Of a stretch of 64,000 nt of DNA, positions 8,199-17,400 are shown in pieces. The position numbers and the translations under genes are program-made. Position 1 is the stretch's first letter; every line of letters begins with the position of its first letter. The DNA is taken from assembly GCF_019904295.1 (NCBI RefSeq), contig NZ_CP065362.1, positions 62,001 through 126,000 of the forward strand, in the 5' to 3' direction. The stretch comes from Ruegeria sp. SCSIO 43209 (lineage in GTDB: Bacteria > Pseudomonadota > Alphaproteobacteria > Rhodobacterales > Rhodobacteraceae). Under the pieces are notes generated by a model. The model made no database searches. It was not told the DNA's origin and saw only the letters and a list, made by a program, of their open reading frames with translations.

Positions 8199-8735
8199 AT
8201 GAAGGGTTCCCGCCCGGAACAGGCCGTGCTGACACGTGATACGGACCTCGACAAAACAGAAGACACCCGCCGTGTGATTGAAACCATGGTGGATGGTCTG
8301 AACGATCACCGTATCGATGACATCGGCGAATTCTTCTCGGAAGGCTTCCGCTGGATGGGCAATCAGGGCTGTGGCACAAAAACTGGCCTGAAACAGTTTC
8401 AGGACAATTGGCAACGCCCGTTTCAGGCGGCTTTTTCGGACAAGACATGCATCGACGAAGCGCGCCTTTACATGGGCGAGTGGGCGGCTGCGTTTGGCCG
8501 ACAGGAAGCAACCCATTCGGGTGAGTTCCTGGGGATCGCCCCCACCGGAAAGCGGGTCGAGATCCGATATATGGATTTCTGGAAAGTGGTCGACGGCAAG
8601 ATCGTCGACAATTGGGTGAATGTGGATTTCGCCCATGTAGCGGCACAGCTGGGTGTCGATCTGTTTAACGGTGAAGGCTGGGAAGCATTTGACCGGGGTG
8701 AGAAGTCTCCGCCCCGGCCTGAAACTAAGGATTAG
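8199..8735 (+). CDS. single-domain SnoaL-like protein
   Basis: The 178-residue product has one SnoaL-like domain (about 25-165), with [46 protein letters not shown]. It aligns by eye with the second domains of the tandem proteins and is probably a separate single-domain member. The frame is open from 8091, but ATG at 8199 with AAGGATGAG upstream gives a start compatible with the family; ATG 8190 is possible but lacks a spaced ribosome site. It ends 4 bases before the HisD-like gene, so the two are very likely co-translated and may act in sequence. Confidence 0.78.
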   Translation: MKGSRPEQAVLTRDTDLDKTEDTRRVIETMVDGLNDHRIDDIGEFFSEGFRWMGNQGCGTKTGLKQFQDNWQRPFQAAFSDKTCIDEARLYMGEWAAAFGRQEATHSGEFLGIAPTGKRVEIRYMDFWKVVDGKIVDNWVNVDFAHVAAQLGVDLFNGEGWEAFDRGEKSPPRPETKD

Positions 8736-8739
8736 GACA

Positions 8740-10071
8740 ATGACAATCGAGTATCTGAAACGTGGTAAGTCCGATGCTGACCGAGCCGAGGATGACGCCA
8801 AAACACGCGCTGTCGTCGAAGCGACGCTGAAAGACATCGAAACACGTGGCGATGCTGCGGTACGCGAGCTAAGCGAGAAGTTCGATAACTATTCGCCAGC
8901 ATCGTTTCGGTTGTCTCAAGACCAGATCGGCGACCTGATCAATCAGCTAACGGATCGAGAGCTGGCGGACATCAAATTCGCGCAGGAGCAAGTGCGCAAC
9001 TTTGCACAAGCTCAGCGCGATTCGATGCTGGATATCGAAGTTGAGACTCTGCCGGGCGTCATTTTGGGCCACAAGAACATCCCCGTACAATCGGTGGGCT
9101 GTTATGTGCCCGGTGGAAAATTCCCGATGGTGGCCTCGGCGCATATGTCGGTGGCGACGGCCTCGGTGGCGGGCGTGCCGCGCATCATCGCCTGCACCCC
9201 TCCGTTTCAGGGCAAGCCCAATGCAGCGGTGATCGCCGCCATGCATTTGGGTGGGGCGCATGAGATTTACGTGATGGGCGGCATTCAGGCTATCGGCGCC
9301 ATGGCGTTGGGAACCGAGACGATTGATCCAGTCCACATGCTTGTCGGTCCGGGTAACGCCTTTGTCGCAGAAGCTAAACGTCAGCTATTTGGCCGCGTCG
9401 GTATCGACCTGTTCGCCGGCCCGACCGAGACCATGGTGATTGCTGATGAGACCGCCGCAGACGCAGAGCTGTGCGCGACCGATCTTCTGGGTCAGGCCGA
9501 ACATGGATATAACAGCCCCTGCGTATTGCTGACCAATTCTCGCAAACTGGCCGAGGACACGATGGCCGAGGTGGACCGGCTGCTGGGCATTCTACCGACC
9601 GCGGGCACCGCAAAAGTATCGTGGGAGGAATATGGCGAAGTGATCGTCTGCGACACGTATGATGAGATGCTGCGGGTTGCTGATGACATTGCATCTGAAC
9701 ATGTGCAGGTCATGACCGATCGCGACGACTGGTTCCTTGAGAACATGACTTGTTACGGCGCACTGTTCCTTGGCCCGCGTACCAATGTCTCGAACGGTGA
9801 TAAGGTTATTGGCACCAATCACACGCTACCTACCAAAAAAGCTGGCCGCTATACTGGTGGTCTATGGGTAGGTAAATATCTGAAAACACATAGCTATCAA
9901 AAGGTTCTGACTGATGAGGCAGCAACCTTGATCGGCGAATATGGCTCGCGCCTATGCATGCTCGAAGGTTTTGTGGGGCACGCCGAGCAATGTAACGTCC
10001 GCGTAAGGCGTTACGGCGGCATCAATGTCCCCTACGGCGCGCCTGCACCTTACAGGGACGCCGCAGAATGA
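8740..10071 (+). CDS. histidinol-dehydrogenase-family (HpsN-like) dehydrogenase
   Basis: The 443-residue protein belongs to the HisD superfamily, zinc- and NAD-dependent enzymes that oxidise a primary alcohol to an acid in two steps. Catalytic and zinc positions are kept: Gln252 and His255 in GQAEHG, Glu320-His321 in ASEHVQ, Asp354 in [12 protein letters not shown] and His414 in VGHAEQ. Because it lies in a catabolic operon far from his genes, it is likely a paralogue such as sulfopropanediol 3-dehydrogenase (HpsN), or an uncharacterised alcohol or sugar-alcohol oxidase. ATG 8740 is chosen because it lies 4 bases after the preceding stop; the stop overlaps the next start as ATGA. Confidence 0.85.
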   Translation: MTIEYLKRGKSDADRAEDDAKTRAVVEATLKDIETRGDAAVRELSEKFDNYSPASFRLSQDQIGDLINQLTDRELADIKFAQEQVRNFAQAQRDSMLDIEVETLPGVILGHKNIPVQSVGCYVPGGKFPMVASAHMSVATASVAGVPRIIACTPPFQGKPNAAVIAAMHLGGAHEIYVMGGIQAIGAMALGTETIDPVHMLVGPGNAFVAEAKRQLFGRVGIDLFAGPTETMVIADETAADAELCATDLLGQAEHGYNSPCVLLTNSRKLAEDTMAEVDRLLGILPTAGTAKVSWEEYGEVIVCDTYDEMLRVADDIASEHVQVMTDRDDWFLENMTCYGALFLGPRTNVSNGDKVIGTNHTLPTKKAGRYTGGLWVGKYLKTHSYQKVLTDEAATLIGEYGSRLCMLEGFVGHAEQCNVRVRRYGGINVPYGAPAPYRDAAE

Positions 10072-11120
10072 GTGACAGGCATACTGAGCACAAGACCCTG
10101 ATCGCACAGGTCAGGGCTGCGATGTATGACTTTACCGAAGCCGGTGTCCGGCAGGCGTTGGATAAGATTTGTTCTCCCGACGCTGTGTTCCATCTGAGCT
10201 ATCCGTTTGGCGACACCAAAGGGATTAATGCTTATTACGATTGTTGCTATCGCGATCTTCTGACCGCATGGCCCGATCTTGAGCGCCGCGATTATATCGT
10301 CATGGCTGGACCTGATGAATTCGGGGCTGATTGGGTTGGATGCGGCGGTTACTATACCGGCACTTTCGCGGGGCCATGGCTGGAGATTCCGCCGACAGGC
10401 CATCAGGTCACCATGCGGTTTCACGAGTTTTACCGGATCGAAAATGGCAAAGTCGCCGAGGTGCAGGCGCTTTGGGATATCCCCGAAGTGATGATGCAAG
10501 CGCAGGCTTGGCCCATGGCACCCGGTTTGGGGCGGGAATGGCATGTTCCGGGACCCGCGACGCAGGACGGGCTGGTGCCCGGCCCGTATGACAAGGCCAA
10601 GGGCAAAGAGACCTGCCAGCACATTGTCGACATGCTGGATCATCTGACCAAACATCCCGCAGAAGGTGGTCCGGAGGTGATGGAGTTGGAGCGGTTCTGG
10701 CATCCTCGGATGAACTGGTACGGCCCCTCGGGGATCGGCACAGGGCGGGGTATTGCGGGGTTCCGTAATTGGCATCAGATTCCATTCCTCAATGCAATGC
10801 CGGATCGCGGGCAGGATGTAGATGACATCACCTGTCATTTCTTTGGCGACGGTGACTATGCGGCTGTTACGGGTTGGCCCAACATGATCCAGACTGTCAC
10901 CAATGATGGCTGGATGGGGATCGCACCGTCGGGCAAGAAGATCACGCTGCGCAGCCTCGATTTCTGGCGGCTTGAAAATGGCAAGATTCGCGAGAACTGG
11001 GTTCTGGTTGATCTGCTGGATACCTATCGCCAGCTGGGTGTTGACGTCTTTGCCCGTTTGCGAGAGTTCAACAAGGCGCGCGTTCCGGGCCGCATTCCAT
11101 TTCCGGTTGGCGAGGTCTGA
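10068..11120 (+). CDS. tandem SnoaL-like (NTF2-fold) protein 3
   Basis: The 350-residue protein has two SnoaL-like domains: first about 10-165 ([45 protein letters not shown]), second about 190-340 ([46 protein letters not shown]). The start overlaps the HisD-like stop by 4 bases, so translation is coupled. The next gene, an SDR, starts 1 base after its stop. Protein 2 (7077) is its closest look-alike in the window. Function unknown; the tight linkage to two dehydrogenases suggests it handles their substrate or product. Confidence 0.8.
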   Translation: MSDRHTEHKTLIAQVRAAMYDFTEAGVRQALDKICSPDAVFHLSYPFGDTKGINAYYDCCYRDLLTAWPDLERRDYIVMAGPDEFGADWVGCGGYYTGTFAGPWLEIPPTGHQVTMRFHEFYRIENGKVAEVQALWDIPEVMMQAQAWPMAPGLGREWHVPGPATQDGLVPGPYDKAKGKETCQHIVDMLDHLTKHPAEGGPEVMELERFWHPRMNWYGPSGIGTGRGIAGFRNWHQIPFLNAMPDRGQDVDDITCHFFGDGDYAAVTGWPNMIQTVTNDGWMGIAPSGKKITLRSLDFWRLENGKIRENWVLVDLLDTYRQLGVDVFARLREFNKARVPGRIPFPVGEV

Positions 11121-11121
11121 T

Positions 11122-11889
11122 ATGTCCCAATTTCCCAGCACCCCAAGTTTCAATCTTAACGGCAAACGCGCATTGGTCGCGGGCGCGTCGTCCGGTATCG
11201 GCATGGCCTGTGCCGTAGCACTGGCAGAGCATGGTGCCGAAGTGACACTGGCGGCGCGGCGCAAGGATGCGTTGCAGAATCTGGCAACAGAGATGACCGC
11301 TCGGGGATGGTTGGCGAATATACTTGAACTGGATGTTTCTGACGTTGCAGGCACTGCTGATGCTGTGGCGCAAAACGGGCCGTTTGATATCCTGCTGAAC
11401 TCAGCCGGTCTGGCCCGACACAGCAGGGCCGTGGACACACGGCCCGAGGATTTTGATGCGGTAATGGATGTCAATGTCCGGGGGGCCTATTTTCTGACCC
11501 AAGCGGTGGCAAAAGGATTGTTAGAAGCTGGGCGCCCCGGATCGCTGATGAACATCTCCAGCCAGATGGGCCATGTAGGCGGGCGGGAAAGGGCGGTCTA
11601 TTGCGCGTCAAAATTCGCGGTCGAAGGCTTTTCCAAGGCGATGGCGCTGGAGTTCGGTCCTGCAAAAATTCGGGTCAACACGATCTGCCCAACCTTTATT
11701 CTGACCGATTTGACCAAGCCGACCTTTGATGACCCGGACAAGCGCGCATGGATATTGGATAAGATCAAGTTGGGCCGCCCGGGCGAGATCGAAGACATCA
11801 TGGGGGCAGTGGTTTATCTTGCCTCGGATGCATCGGCTTTGGTGACGGGCACCGCGTTGATGATAGACGGAGGTTGGACAGCAGACTGA
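11122..11889 (+). CDS. short-chain dehydrogenase/reductase (SDR)
   Basis: The 255-residue classical SDR has the cofactor motif GASSGIG (21-27), NSAG (93-96), catalytic Ser147, Tyr160 and Lys164 in YCASK, and the usual C-terminal GTALMIDGGW. It would oxidise a secondary alcohol or reduce a ketone with NAD(P). A longer frame upstream overlaps the SnoaL gene and is rejected; ATG 11122 immediately follows that gene's stop. The stop overlaps the LacI start (TGATG). The substrate is probably the intermediate shared with the HisD-like enzyme. Confidence 0.9.
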   Translation: MSQFPSTPSFNLNGKRALVAGASSGIGMACAVALAEHGAEVTLAARRKDALQNLATEMTARGWLANILELDVSDVAGTADAVAQNGPFDILLNSAGLARHSRAVDTRPEDFDAVMDVNVRGAYFLTQAVAKGLLEAGRPGSLMNISSQMGHVGGRERAVYCASKFAVEGFSKAMALEFGPAKIRVNTICPTFILTDLTKPTFDDPDKRAWILDKIKLGRPGEIEDIMGAVVYLASDASALVTGTALMIDGGWTAD

Positions 11890-12908
11890 TGGCGGCGCAG
11901 AAAGTTACATCCATGGAGGTCGCCCGCCTTGCCGGGGTCAGCCAGTCTGCCGTAAGCCGTGTGTTTACCCCGGGGGCGTCGGCATCGAAAAAGACGATTG
12001 AAAAGGTTCGTCAGGCCGCCAAGCAACTGGGGTATCGGCCGAACGTCCTTGCGCGTGCCGTAGTGTCCGGCAAAAGCCGGATCATTGGGCTTGTTGTGGC
12101 GTATCTGAATAATCAGTTTTATCCTGAAGCACTGGAAAGGTTGACGAATACGCTGCAGGAGCGCGGCTACCATGTGATGATATTCATGGCGTCGAACCAG
12201 GCCGAAAACGTCGATAGCGTGGTCGAGGAATTGCTCGACTTTCAAGTCGACGGCATAATCGCGGCATCGGTGGCCCTTTCGTCGACCTTGTATGAGCGTT
12301 GTCGGACCGTTGGCGTACCGATGGTGTTGTTCAATCGGGCACAGGATGACCTCACTATGTCATCGGTTACATCCGACAATGTCGCCGGTGGCCGAAAGGC
12401 AGCCGAGTTTTTGCTGGCTGGCGGTCATGAGAAGATCGGATATATCGCCGGATGGGAGGGCGCTTCGACCCAACGCGATCGCGAAGCGGGATTCGTAGCG
12501 GCCCTGCAAGAGGCGGGTGTCAAACTGCACGCCCGTGGAGCCGGAAACTTCATCGCAGAACAGGCGCGTGAGGCAACGCTACGCATGTTCGCGTCCGATC
12601 CACCGGACGCTGTGTTCGTGGCCAATGATCATATGGCGATCTCTGTGATGGACACGCTGCGGTTCGAGTTGGGCCTGCAAATTCCGGCCGACGTCTCGGT
12701 TCTGGGATATGACGATGTCGCCGTTGCCTCTTGGCCAGCCTACAATCTGACAACTATTCGTCAGCCTGCCAATCGGATGGTTGCCGAAACCGTCGATATT
12801 CTACTTAGCAAGATCGAAAATCCCGCTGCTGCGCCGCGCCGCACCGAGATTGACGGACCTTTGATCGTTCGCGGCTCCGCCCGCATACCTGAAGGATGGA
12901 AGACATGA
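11889..12908 (+). CDS. LacI-family transcriptional regulator
   Basis: The 339-residue regulator has an N-terminal LacI helix-turn-helix (TSMEVARLAGVSQSAVSRVF, about 7-26, then GYRPNVLARAVVSGKS hinge) and a periplasmic-binding-protein-like sensor domain (about 64-330). It starts by TGATG overlap with the SDR stop and ends in an ATGA overlap with the next SnoaL gene, so it is made as part of the catabolic operon. The likely targets are the two palindromes at 2468-2487 and 2525-2538; the ligand is probably the imported sugar or an intermediate. Confidence 0.92.
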   Translation: MAAQKVTSMEVARLAGVSQSAVSRVFTPGASASKKTIEKVRQAAKQLGYRPNVLARAVVSGKSRIIGLVVAYLNNQFYPEALERLTNTLQERGYHVMIFMASNQAENVDSVVEELLDFQVDGIIAASVALSSTLYERCRTVGVPMVLFNRAQDDLTMSSVTSDNVAGGRKAAEFLLAGGHEKIGYIAGWEGASTQRDREAGFVAALQEAGVKLHARGAGNFIAEQAREATLRMFASDPPDAVFVANDHMAISVMDTLRFELGLQIPADVSVLGYDDVAVASWPAYNLTTIRQPANRMVAETVDILLSKIENPAAAPRRTEIDGPLIVRGSARIPEGWKT

Positions 12909-13894
12909 AGGGATTTGATCCCAAATTCAAAGATTTCCCGGATTATATCATCGGCATCACCAAAGAGATTTGGGAAGACCGTGGCATTGCGACTCTGCAT
13001 CAATATTACAGCCCAGACATCGTCGTCCGCTCGCCCGGTTCGGTTGTGTTGGGTAACCAGAATGTCATTGGTGCAACAATGGCCACGTTGGCCGAGTTCC
13101 CCGACCGTCAGCTGCTGGGCGAGGATGTGATCTGGTCGGGCACCCCGGAAGAAGGCATGCTGAGCTCGCATCGTATCCTGTCGACCGCCACGCATCGGGG
13201 CAATGGTGTCTATGGCAAAGCCACCGGAACACGCTTGCGATACCGAATTCTGGCCGACTGCCACGCCATCGACAACATGATCGATGACGAATGGCTTATC
13301 CGAGATCAGGGTGCGATTGTCCGGCAAATGGGCTGGGATCCCAAGGAATATGCCGCCGATCTGATAACGCGTGAAGGTGGGGCCGAGGCCAGTGTGAAGC
13401 CTCTGTCACCTAAGAACGACATCGAAGGCCCCTACAAGGGGCACGGCAATGACAATGAATGGGGACGCCGCCACGCGGATCTGCTGACACGGATAATGAA
13501 TGCAGATATGGGCGCGATTGAACGAGAGTATGACCGAGGCGTGCAGACCGAATATCCCGGCGGTGTCACGGGCCATGGCTGGGATTCGGCTGATCGGTTC
13601 TGGATGTCTTTGCGTGCAGCCATGCCAAGCGCAACCTTCACCATCCATCATCAGATCGGGCGCGATGATCCGAATATGCCACCCCGCTCGGCCCTGCGCT
13701 GGAGCTTGCATGGCAAGCATGACGGTTGGGGCGTGTTCGGCAAACCAACAGGTGCTGAGTTGTATGTGCTGGGGATCAGCCATGCCGAATGGGGCGAGTT
13801 GGTTGGAGGCGACATCAGGCTGCGACGCGAATGGACCTTGTTCGATGAAACCGCGGTCTGGAAACAGCTTCTGTTGGAAACCGGGGATCTCTGA
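12905..13894 (+). CDS. tandem SnoaL-like (NTF2-fold) protein 4, divergent
   Basis: The 329-residue protein has two NTF2-like halves (about 1-150 and 170-329), with patterns like those of the other SnoaL proteins but degenerate motifs: VYGKATGTRLRYRILADCH...DEWLIRDQGAIVRQMG in the first half and GVFGKPTGAELYVLGISHAEW...REWTLFDETAVWKQL in the second. The core GIAPTGK is changed to GKPTG or GKATG. ATG 12905 is preferred over ATG 12896 because AAGGA lies 8 bases before it and it overlaps the LacI stop as ATGA. The role is unknown; it may act on the same compound at another step. Confidence 0.72.
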   Translation: MKGFDPKFKDFPDYIIGITKEIWEDRGIATLHQYYSPDIVVRSPGSVVLGNQNVIGATMATLAEFPDRQLLGEDVIWSGTPEEGMLSSHRILSTATHRGNGVYGKATGTRLRYRILADCHAIDNMIDDEWLIRDQGAIVRQMGWDPKEYAADLITREGGAEASVKPLSPKNDIEGPYKGHGNDNEWGRRHADLLTRIMNADMGAIEREYDRGVQTEYPGGVTGHGWDSADRFWMSLRAAMPSATFTIHHQIGRDDPNMPPRSALRWSLHGKHDGWGVFGKPTGAELYVLGISHAEWGELVGGDIRLRREWTLFDETAVWKQLLLETGDL

Positions 13895-13933
13895 TGCCTC
13901 AAACGCGCGTCGCATTGGATGCCAGTGAAGGAA

Positions 13934-13957
13934 CCCGGCGGTACCACGGCCACCGGG
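13934..13957 (+). other. hairpin in the gap before the cupin gene
   Basis: CCCGGCGG (13934-13941) and CCACCGGG (13950-13957) pair with one G-T mismatch and an 8-base loop. It lies 39 bases after the SnoaL stop in a 152-base gap. No T-run follows; it may mark a processing site between operon segments. Confidence 0.35.
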
Positions 13958-14046
13958 CGTCCTTGCGGGCGCGGCGGCTGAATAATCGCCCTCCGGGTGC
14001 ATGAGGATCGAGACCTCTTGTACCAATTCAATGAACGGAGACTATT

Positions 14047-15009
14047 ATGAGCACGATCCAACAACGCATTGTCCGCTACGGCGAACTGCAGCCTTGTAAA
14101 ACCGCATTTATTGACGCGCACACGCCTGGTTCGGACCAGAAGGAAAACTTTACCATCGTAGGCGGTGGCGTATCCGAAAGCCCCGATCAGCATGTCCACA
14201 TCACCGACAAAATCGGTTTCAATATTGGCGCGGCGGGGCAACCTCCGAAATGCCGGAATTCGCTGCACAGCCACACCACGGCCGAGGTGTTCTTTGTCGC
14301 CAAAGGACGTTGGCGGTTCTTCTGGGGTCGCTATGGCACTGCGGGTGAGTTTATTGCCGAGGAAGGTGACATATTTAACATTCCAACTGGCATCTTTCGC
14401 GGTTTCGAAAATGTCGGGCAGGATTATGGGATGATCATGTCGATCCTGGGCGGCGATGATGCGGGTGGCGGTGTCACCTGGGCACCACAGGTGATCGAAG
14501 ACGCGCAGGCGCATGGGCTGATGCTGGGCGACAATGGCGTGCTGTATGACAGCAAGAAGGGTCAGGAACTGCCCCACAACGTGCGCCCCATGCCGCTGCT
14601 GACCGAAGAAGAGCTTAAGAGCTATCCGGAAGTTCCGGTCGAAGATGTTATCGGCAAATATGTGGCACGCTATTGGGATCTGATGGCGCTTTCCGCTAAC
14701 AAGCCAGCCAAAGTTATTGGCGAAGATGCCCTGATCAAGGATAAGCCGGGGTTTGAGGTCGATTTCCTCGGACGCGGCTCTTGTTTGAACGAACCCGTCG
14801 CGGCGCATATGCCCGTCGTCCTCATGCCTGCGAGTGGTCATTGGCGGATTACAGTCGATGGCTATGAAACAACTTTGTCCGCAGGCGACACAGCGCTGAT
14901 TCTGTCAGGTGAAAGCTACAGTATCGTGCCCTCAATGACCGGAGAGGCCGGTCTGTATCGTATCACGGCAACGGACGATCCCGCCGGTGCTACCTGGACC
15001 GGTGCTTAA
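14047..15009 (+). CDS. bicupin-like protein
   Basis: The 320-residue protein has a first cupin with RNSLHSHTTAEVFFVAKGRWRF (about 77-98) and GDIFNIPTGIFRGFEN (about 112-127). The His-x-His...Glu pattern is a plausible metal site. The second half (about 240-315) has cupin-type strands (MPASGHWRITVDGYETTLSAGDTALI) but no clear metal histidines. It starts at ATG 14047 after ACGGAG. Cupin enzymes include isomerases, dioxygenases and sugar-acid keto-isomerases; here it may act on a keto or enol intermediate, but I do not recognise the exact family. It is bounded by hairpins on both sides. Confidence 0.7.
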   Translation: MSTIQQRIVRYGELQPCKTAFIDAHTPGSDQKENFTIVGGGVSESPDQHVHITDKIGFNIGAAGQPPKCRNSLHSHTTAEVFFVAKGRWRFFWGRYGTAGEFIAEEGDIFNIPTGIFRGFENVGQDYGMIMSILGGDDAGGGVTWAPQVIEDAQAHGLMLGDNGVLYDSKKGQELPHNVRPMPLLTEEELKSYPEVPVEDVIGKYVARYWDLMALSANKPAKVIGEDALIKDKPGFEVDFLGRGSCLNEPVAAHMPVVLMPASGHWRITVDGYETTLSAGDTALILSGESYSIVPSMTGEAGLYRITATDDPAGATWTGA

Positions 15010-15019
15010 AGGCAAAGTT

Positions 15020-15047
15020 GCGCGCTCCGATCTCCTTCGGGGCGCGC
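15020..15047 (+). terminator. hairpin after the cupin gene
   Basis: GCGCGCTCCG (15020-15029) and CGGGGCGCGC (15038-15047) pair over 10 positions with one G-T wobble and an 8-base loop, 10 bases after the stop. No T-run follows, so termination is likely partial. The MetE-like gene begins 62 bases later. Confidence 0.45.
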
Positions 15048-15108
15048 AGTATGTGACCCGTTCTTCGCTTTGGACTCGGCACAGGGAAGTAATTGAATTG
15101 GAGATGAC

Positions 15109-16236
15109 ATGATGACCCGAATTTCAACCACCCACGTGGGGAGTCTGCCGCGTAGTCAGGAAGTCGTCGATTTCATCTTCGCGCGTGAGCGGGAGGAACC
15201 GTTCGATCAGACAGATTTTGATGCCTGCATGACGAACGCGGTGTCCGAGACCGTAGGCAAACAGGCTGCAGCGGGGATCGATATTGTATCAGATGGCGAG
15301 ACTTCGAAAATCTCTTACGCGACCTACGTCAAGGACCGCTACACCGGGTTTGCAGGCGACAGCCCGCGCAACGCTCCGGCTGATCTGAAGATGTTTCCGG
15401 GCTTTCTTCAACGTTTGGCGAATGATGGCGGAACTCCGCAATACGCGCGGCCCATGTGCGTAGGCGACGTGCGCTCGAAAGGGCAGGGCGAGTTGCAGAA
15501 GGATATCGACAACCTCAAAAGAGCCATGGCTGAGCACGGGATTGAGCGCGGATTTATGAATGCTGCCAGCCCGGGTGTGATCTCTCTTTTTCTGCAGAAC
15601 GACTATTACCCGACGCGCGAGGCGTATTTGGCCGCGCTGGCCGATGCGATGAAATCCGAATATGAAACCATCGTCGCGGCGGGCCTGGATCTTCAATTGG
15701 ATTGTCCCGATCTTGCCCTGTCGCGCCATATGCTGTTCACCGATCTTTCTGACGAGGAATTTGTCAGTATTGCCGAAATGCATGTCGAAGCGCTGAACCA
15801 TGCATTGCAGGATGTGCCCGCCGACAAGGTTCGGGTTCACATCTGCTGGGGCAATTACGAAGGTCCGCATTGCTGCGATATCGGAATGGACAAGGTGTTC
15901 TCGACTTTGATGTCAACCAAGTCGCGCTATGTGCTGTTTGAAACCTCGAACCCGCGCCATGCACATGAATGGACGGTGTTCCGCGACCGCAAGTCCGAGA
16001 TACCCGATGACAAGGTACTTGTGCCGGGCGTGGTCGATACCACCACAAACTTTGTGGAACACCCCGAACTGGTCGTGCAACGTCTTGAGCGGTTCGTGAA
16101 CATCGTGGGAGCGGAGCGGGTGATCGGCGGATCGGATTGCGGTTTTGGCACTTTTGCGGGGTTTGGCGCTGTCGATCCTGATATCGCCTATGCCAAACTG
16201 GGTGCGCTGGCCGAAGGGGCTGCTCTGGTCAAATGA
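15109..16236 (+). CDS. cobalamin-independent methionine synthase (MetE C-terminal)-like protein
   Basis: The 375-residue protein is a MetE C-terminal-domain/UROD-superfamily TIM barrel. It begins TTHVGSLPR, the usual start of this group. Likely zinc ligands are His244 and Cys246 in VHICWGNY, Glu278 in FETSN, and Cys344 in GGSDCGFGTF. Related proteins transfer methyl or alkyl groups to thiols, or act as alkyl-thiol transferases. It is too short for full MetE and lacks the N-terminal barrel. ATG 15109 and 15112 are both possible after GGAGATGAC. The stop overlaps the hydrolase start by 4 bases. In a sugar-like cluster it might remove or move a methyl or thiol group; this is inference. Confidence 0.8.
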   Translation: MMTRISTTHVGSLPRSQEVVDFIFAREREEPFDQTDFDACMTNAVSETVGKQAAAGIDIVSDGETSKISYATYVKDRYTGFAGDSPRNAPADLKMFPGFLQRLANDGGTPQYARPMCVGDVRSKGQGELQKDIDNLKRAMAEHGIERGFMNAASPGVISLFLQNDYYPTREAYLAALADAMKSEYETIVAAGLDLQLDCPDLALSRHMLFTDLSDEEFVSIAEMHVEALNHALQDVPADKVRVHICWGNYEGPHCCDIGMDKVFSTLMSTKSRYVLFETSNPRHAHEWTVFRDRKSEIPDDKVLVPGVVDTTTNFVEHPELVVQRLERFVNIVGAERVIGGSDCGFGTFAGFGAVDPDIAYAKLGALAEGAALVK

Positions 16237-16937
16237 CATCACTTGTCCTTTTGCCGGGCATGATGTGCGATGCTCGGCTATTCTCGCCGCAAATTGGTGC
16301 ATTGTCTGGCAGATATCCGATATTTGTCGCCCCCATTGGTGCACATGATACGATGCAGGCTCTGGCCGCCGAGGTTTTAAGTCATGCGCCCGACCGGTTC
16401 GCCTTGGCCGGTCTTTCCATGGGAGGCATTGTTGCGATGGAAATACTGCGGCAAGCACCGGGGCGTGTAGCGGGGATGGCGTTGATGGACACCAACCCGC
16501 TGGCAGAGGTGGATCAGGTCAAGGTGAGGCGTGAGCCCCAGATAGAGGCGGTTAAAAACGGTCGGCTACGCGATGTGATGGCCGAGGAAATGAAGCCCAA
16601 CTATCTGACCGATGGCCCTGATCGACAGGCAATTTTGGACCTATGCATGGATATGGCTATGGCCTTGGGGCCGGAGATTTTTGTTAACCAATCCATGGCC
16701 CTACGAGATCGCCCGGATCAAAGTCCCACATTGCGCGCTTTCAAGGGATCTGCGCTGGTCCTTTGCGGTCGTCATGACGCGTTATGCCCAGTCGAACGCC
16801 ACGAATTGATGCATGACCTGTTGCCGCAAAGCCGGTTGGAAGTCATCGAACACGCGGGGCATTTGCCAACTCTGGAACAACCGCGGCAAACCACGGCGGC
16901 GCTGCTGCGCTGGCTGGAGACAATCGAAACAATCTAA
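16233..16937 (+). CDS. alpha/beta hydrolase
   Basis: The 234-residue protein is an alpha/beta hydrolase with oxyanion strand LLPGMMCDARLF, nucleophile Ser62 in GLSMGG, Asp182 in GRHDALCP and His210 in HAGHLPTLEQP, so the triad is complete. It has no signal peptide. It overlaps the MetE-like stop as ATGA and is the last gene of the cluster. It may hydrolyse an ester or a carbon-carbon bond in the substrate. Confidence 0.88.
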   Translation: MTSLVLLPGMMCDARLFSPQIGALSGRYPIFVAPIGAHDTMQALAAEVLSHAPDRFALAGLSMGGIVAMEILRQAPGRVAGMALMDTNPLAEVDQVKVRREPQIEAVKNGRLRDVMAEEMKPNYLTDGPDRQAILDLCMDMAMALGPEIFVNQSMALRDRPDQSPTLRAFKGSALVLCGRHDALCPVERHELMHDLLPQSRLEVIEHAGHLPTLEQPRQTTAALLRWLETIETI

Positions 16938-17400
16938 GCCGGATTTCCGCAAGGCCGTAGATAGCTCTGGTGGAAACTGACTATGATATTACTCTGTCGG
17001 ACTTGGAGCCTCATTCGTAGCGTGGATGCAGCAGTAACTTTTAAGGGTTTCAGAAGCACCCAAATCTTGTTCAGAGCCTACTGTTACGATCAAAACTGCA
17101 CTTAAGTCGGGGCGCACGCGATACACCAAATACAAGGCCTGCTACCAAGTCTCTGACAAAGGTTGCTTTGTTGCACGCAGCCACCTGCGGAATGTCCCGG
17201 AAGTTGGAGGAATTTGCTGTTTGGCGTGACAAACTTTTCAATCGTCCGGAATGCCCCGGTGGATGATTGTCTGGTTTAGCCATGAGTGGCGATTGCGGTC
17301 GCTGCGTACCGGACAGTTTGATCGTTCTCTGCAACATTGACAGCTTCGAATAGCAAATGTTGTTATCGTAACGGCAGGCATCGTCCCGAGGAGAAGAGCT
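16938..17400. other. 463-base intergenic region between the catabolic cluster and the two-component genes
   Basis: I see no convincing gene or strong terminator here. Base composition is more AT-rich than the flanks. It should hold the 3' end of the catabolic operon and the promoter of the response regulator. GGAGAAGAGCT precedes the regulator ATG as its ribosome site. Confidence 0.5.

Noticed and set aside
8740-10071. True histidine-biosynthesis hisD
   Set aside because: No his genes are nearby and the gene is coupled to catabolic genes; a paralogue is more likely, though the rest of the genome would decide.
10050-11474. 474-codon open frame on the minus strand
   Set aside because: It lies opposite the SnoaL and SDR genes, whose products are clear families; the antisense product is low-complexity-like and has no recognisable domain. 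High GC codon use leaves such frames open.
13651-14841. 396-codon open frame on the minus strand
   Set aside because: Shadow of the SnoaL and bicupin genes; no family match by eye and no ribosome site.
17140-17260. Possible insertion-sequence end (GGTTGCTTTGTTGCA-type sequence)
   Set aside because: No terminal inverted repeat pair, target duplication or transposase fragment could be found.
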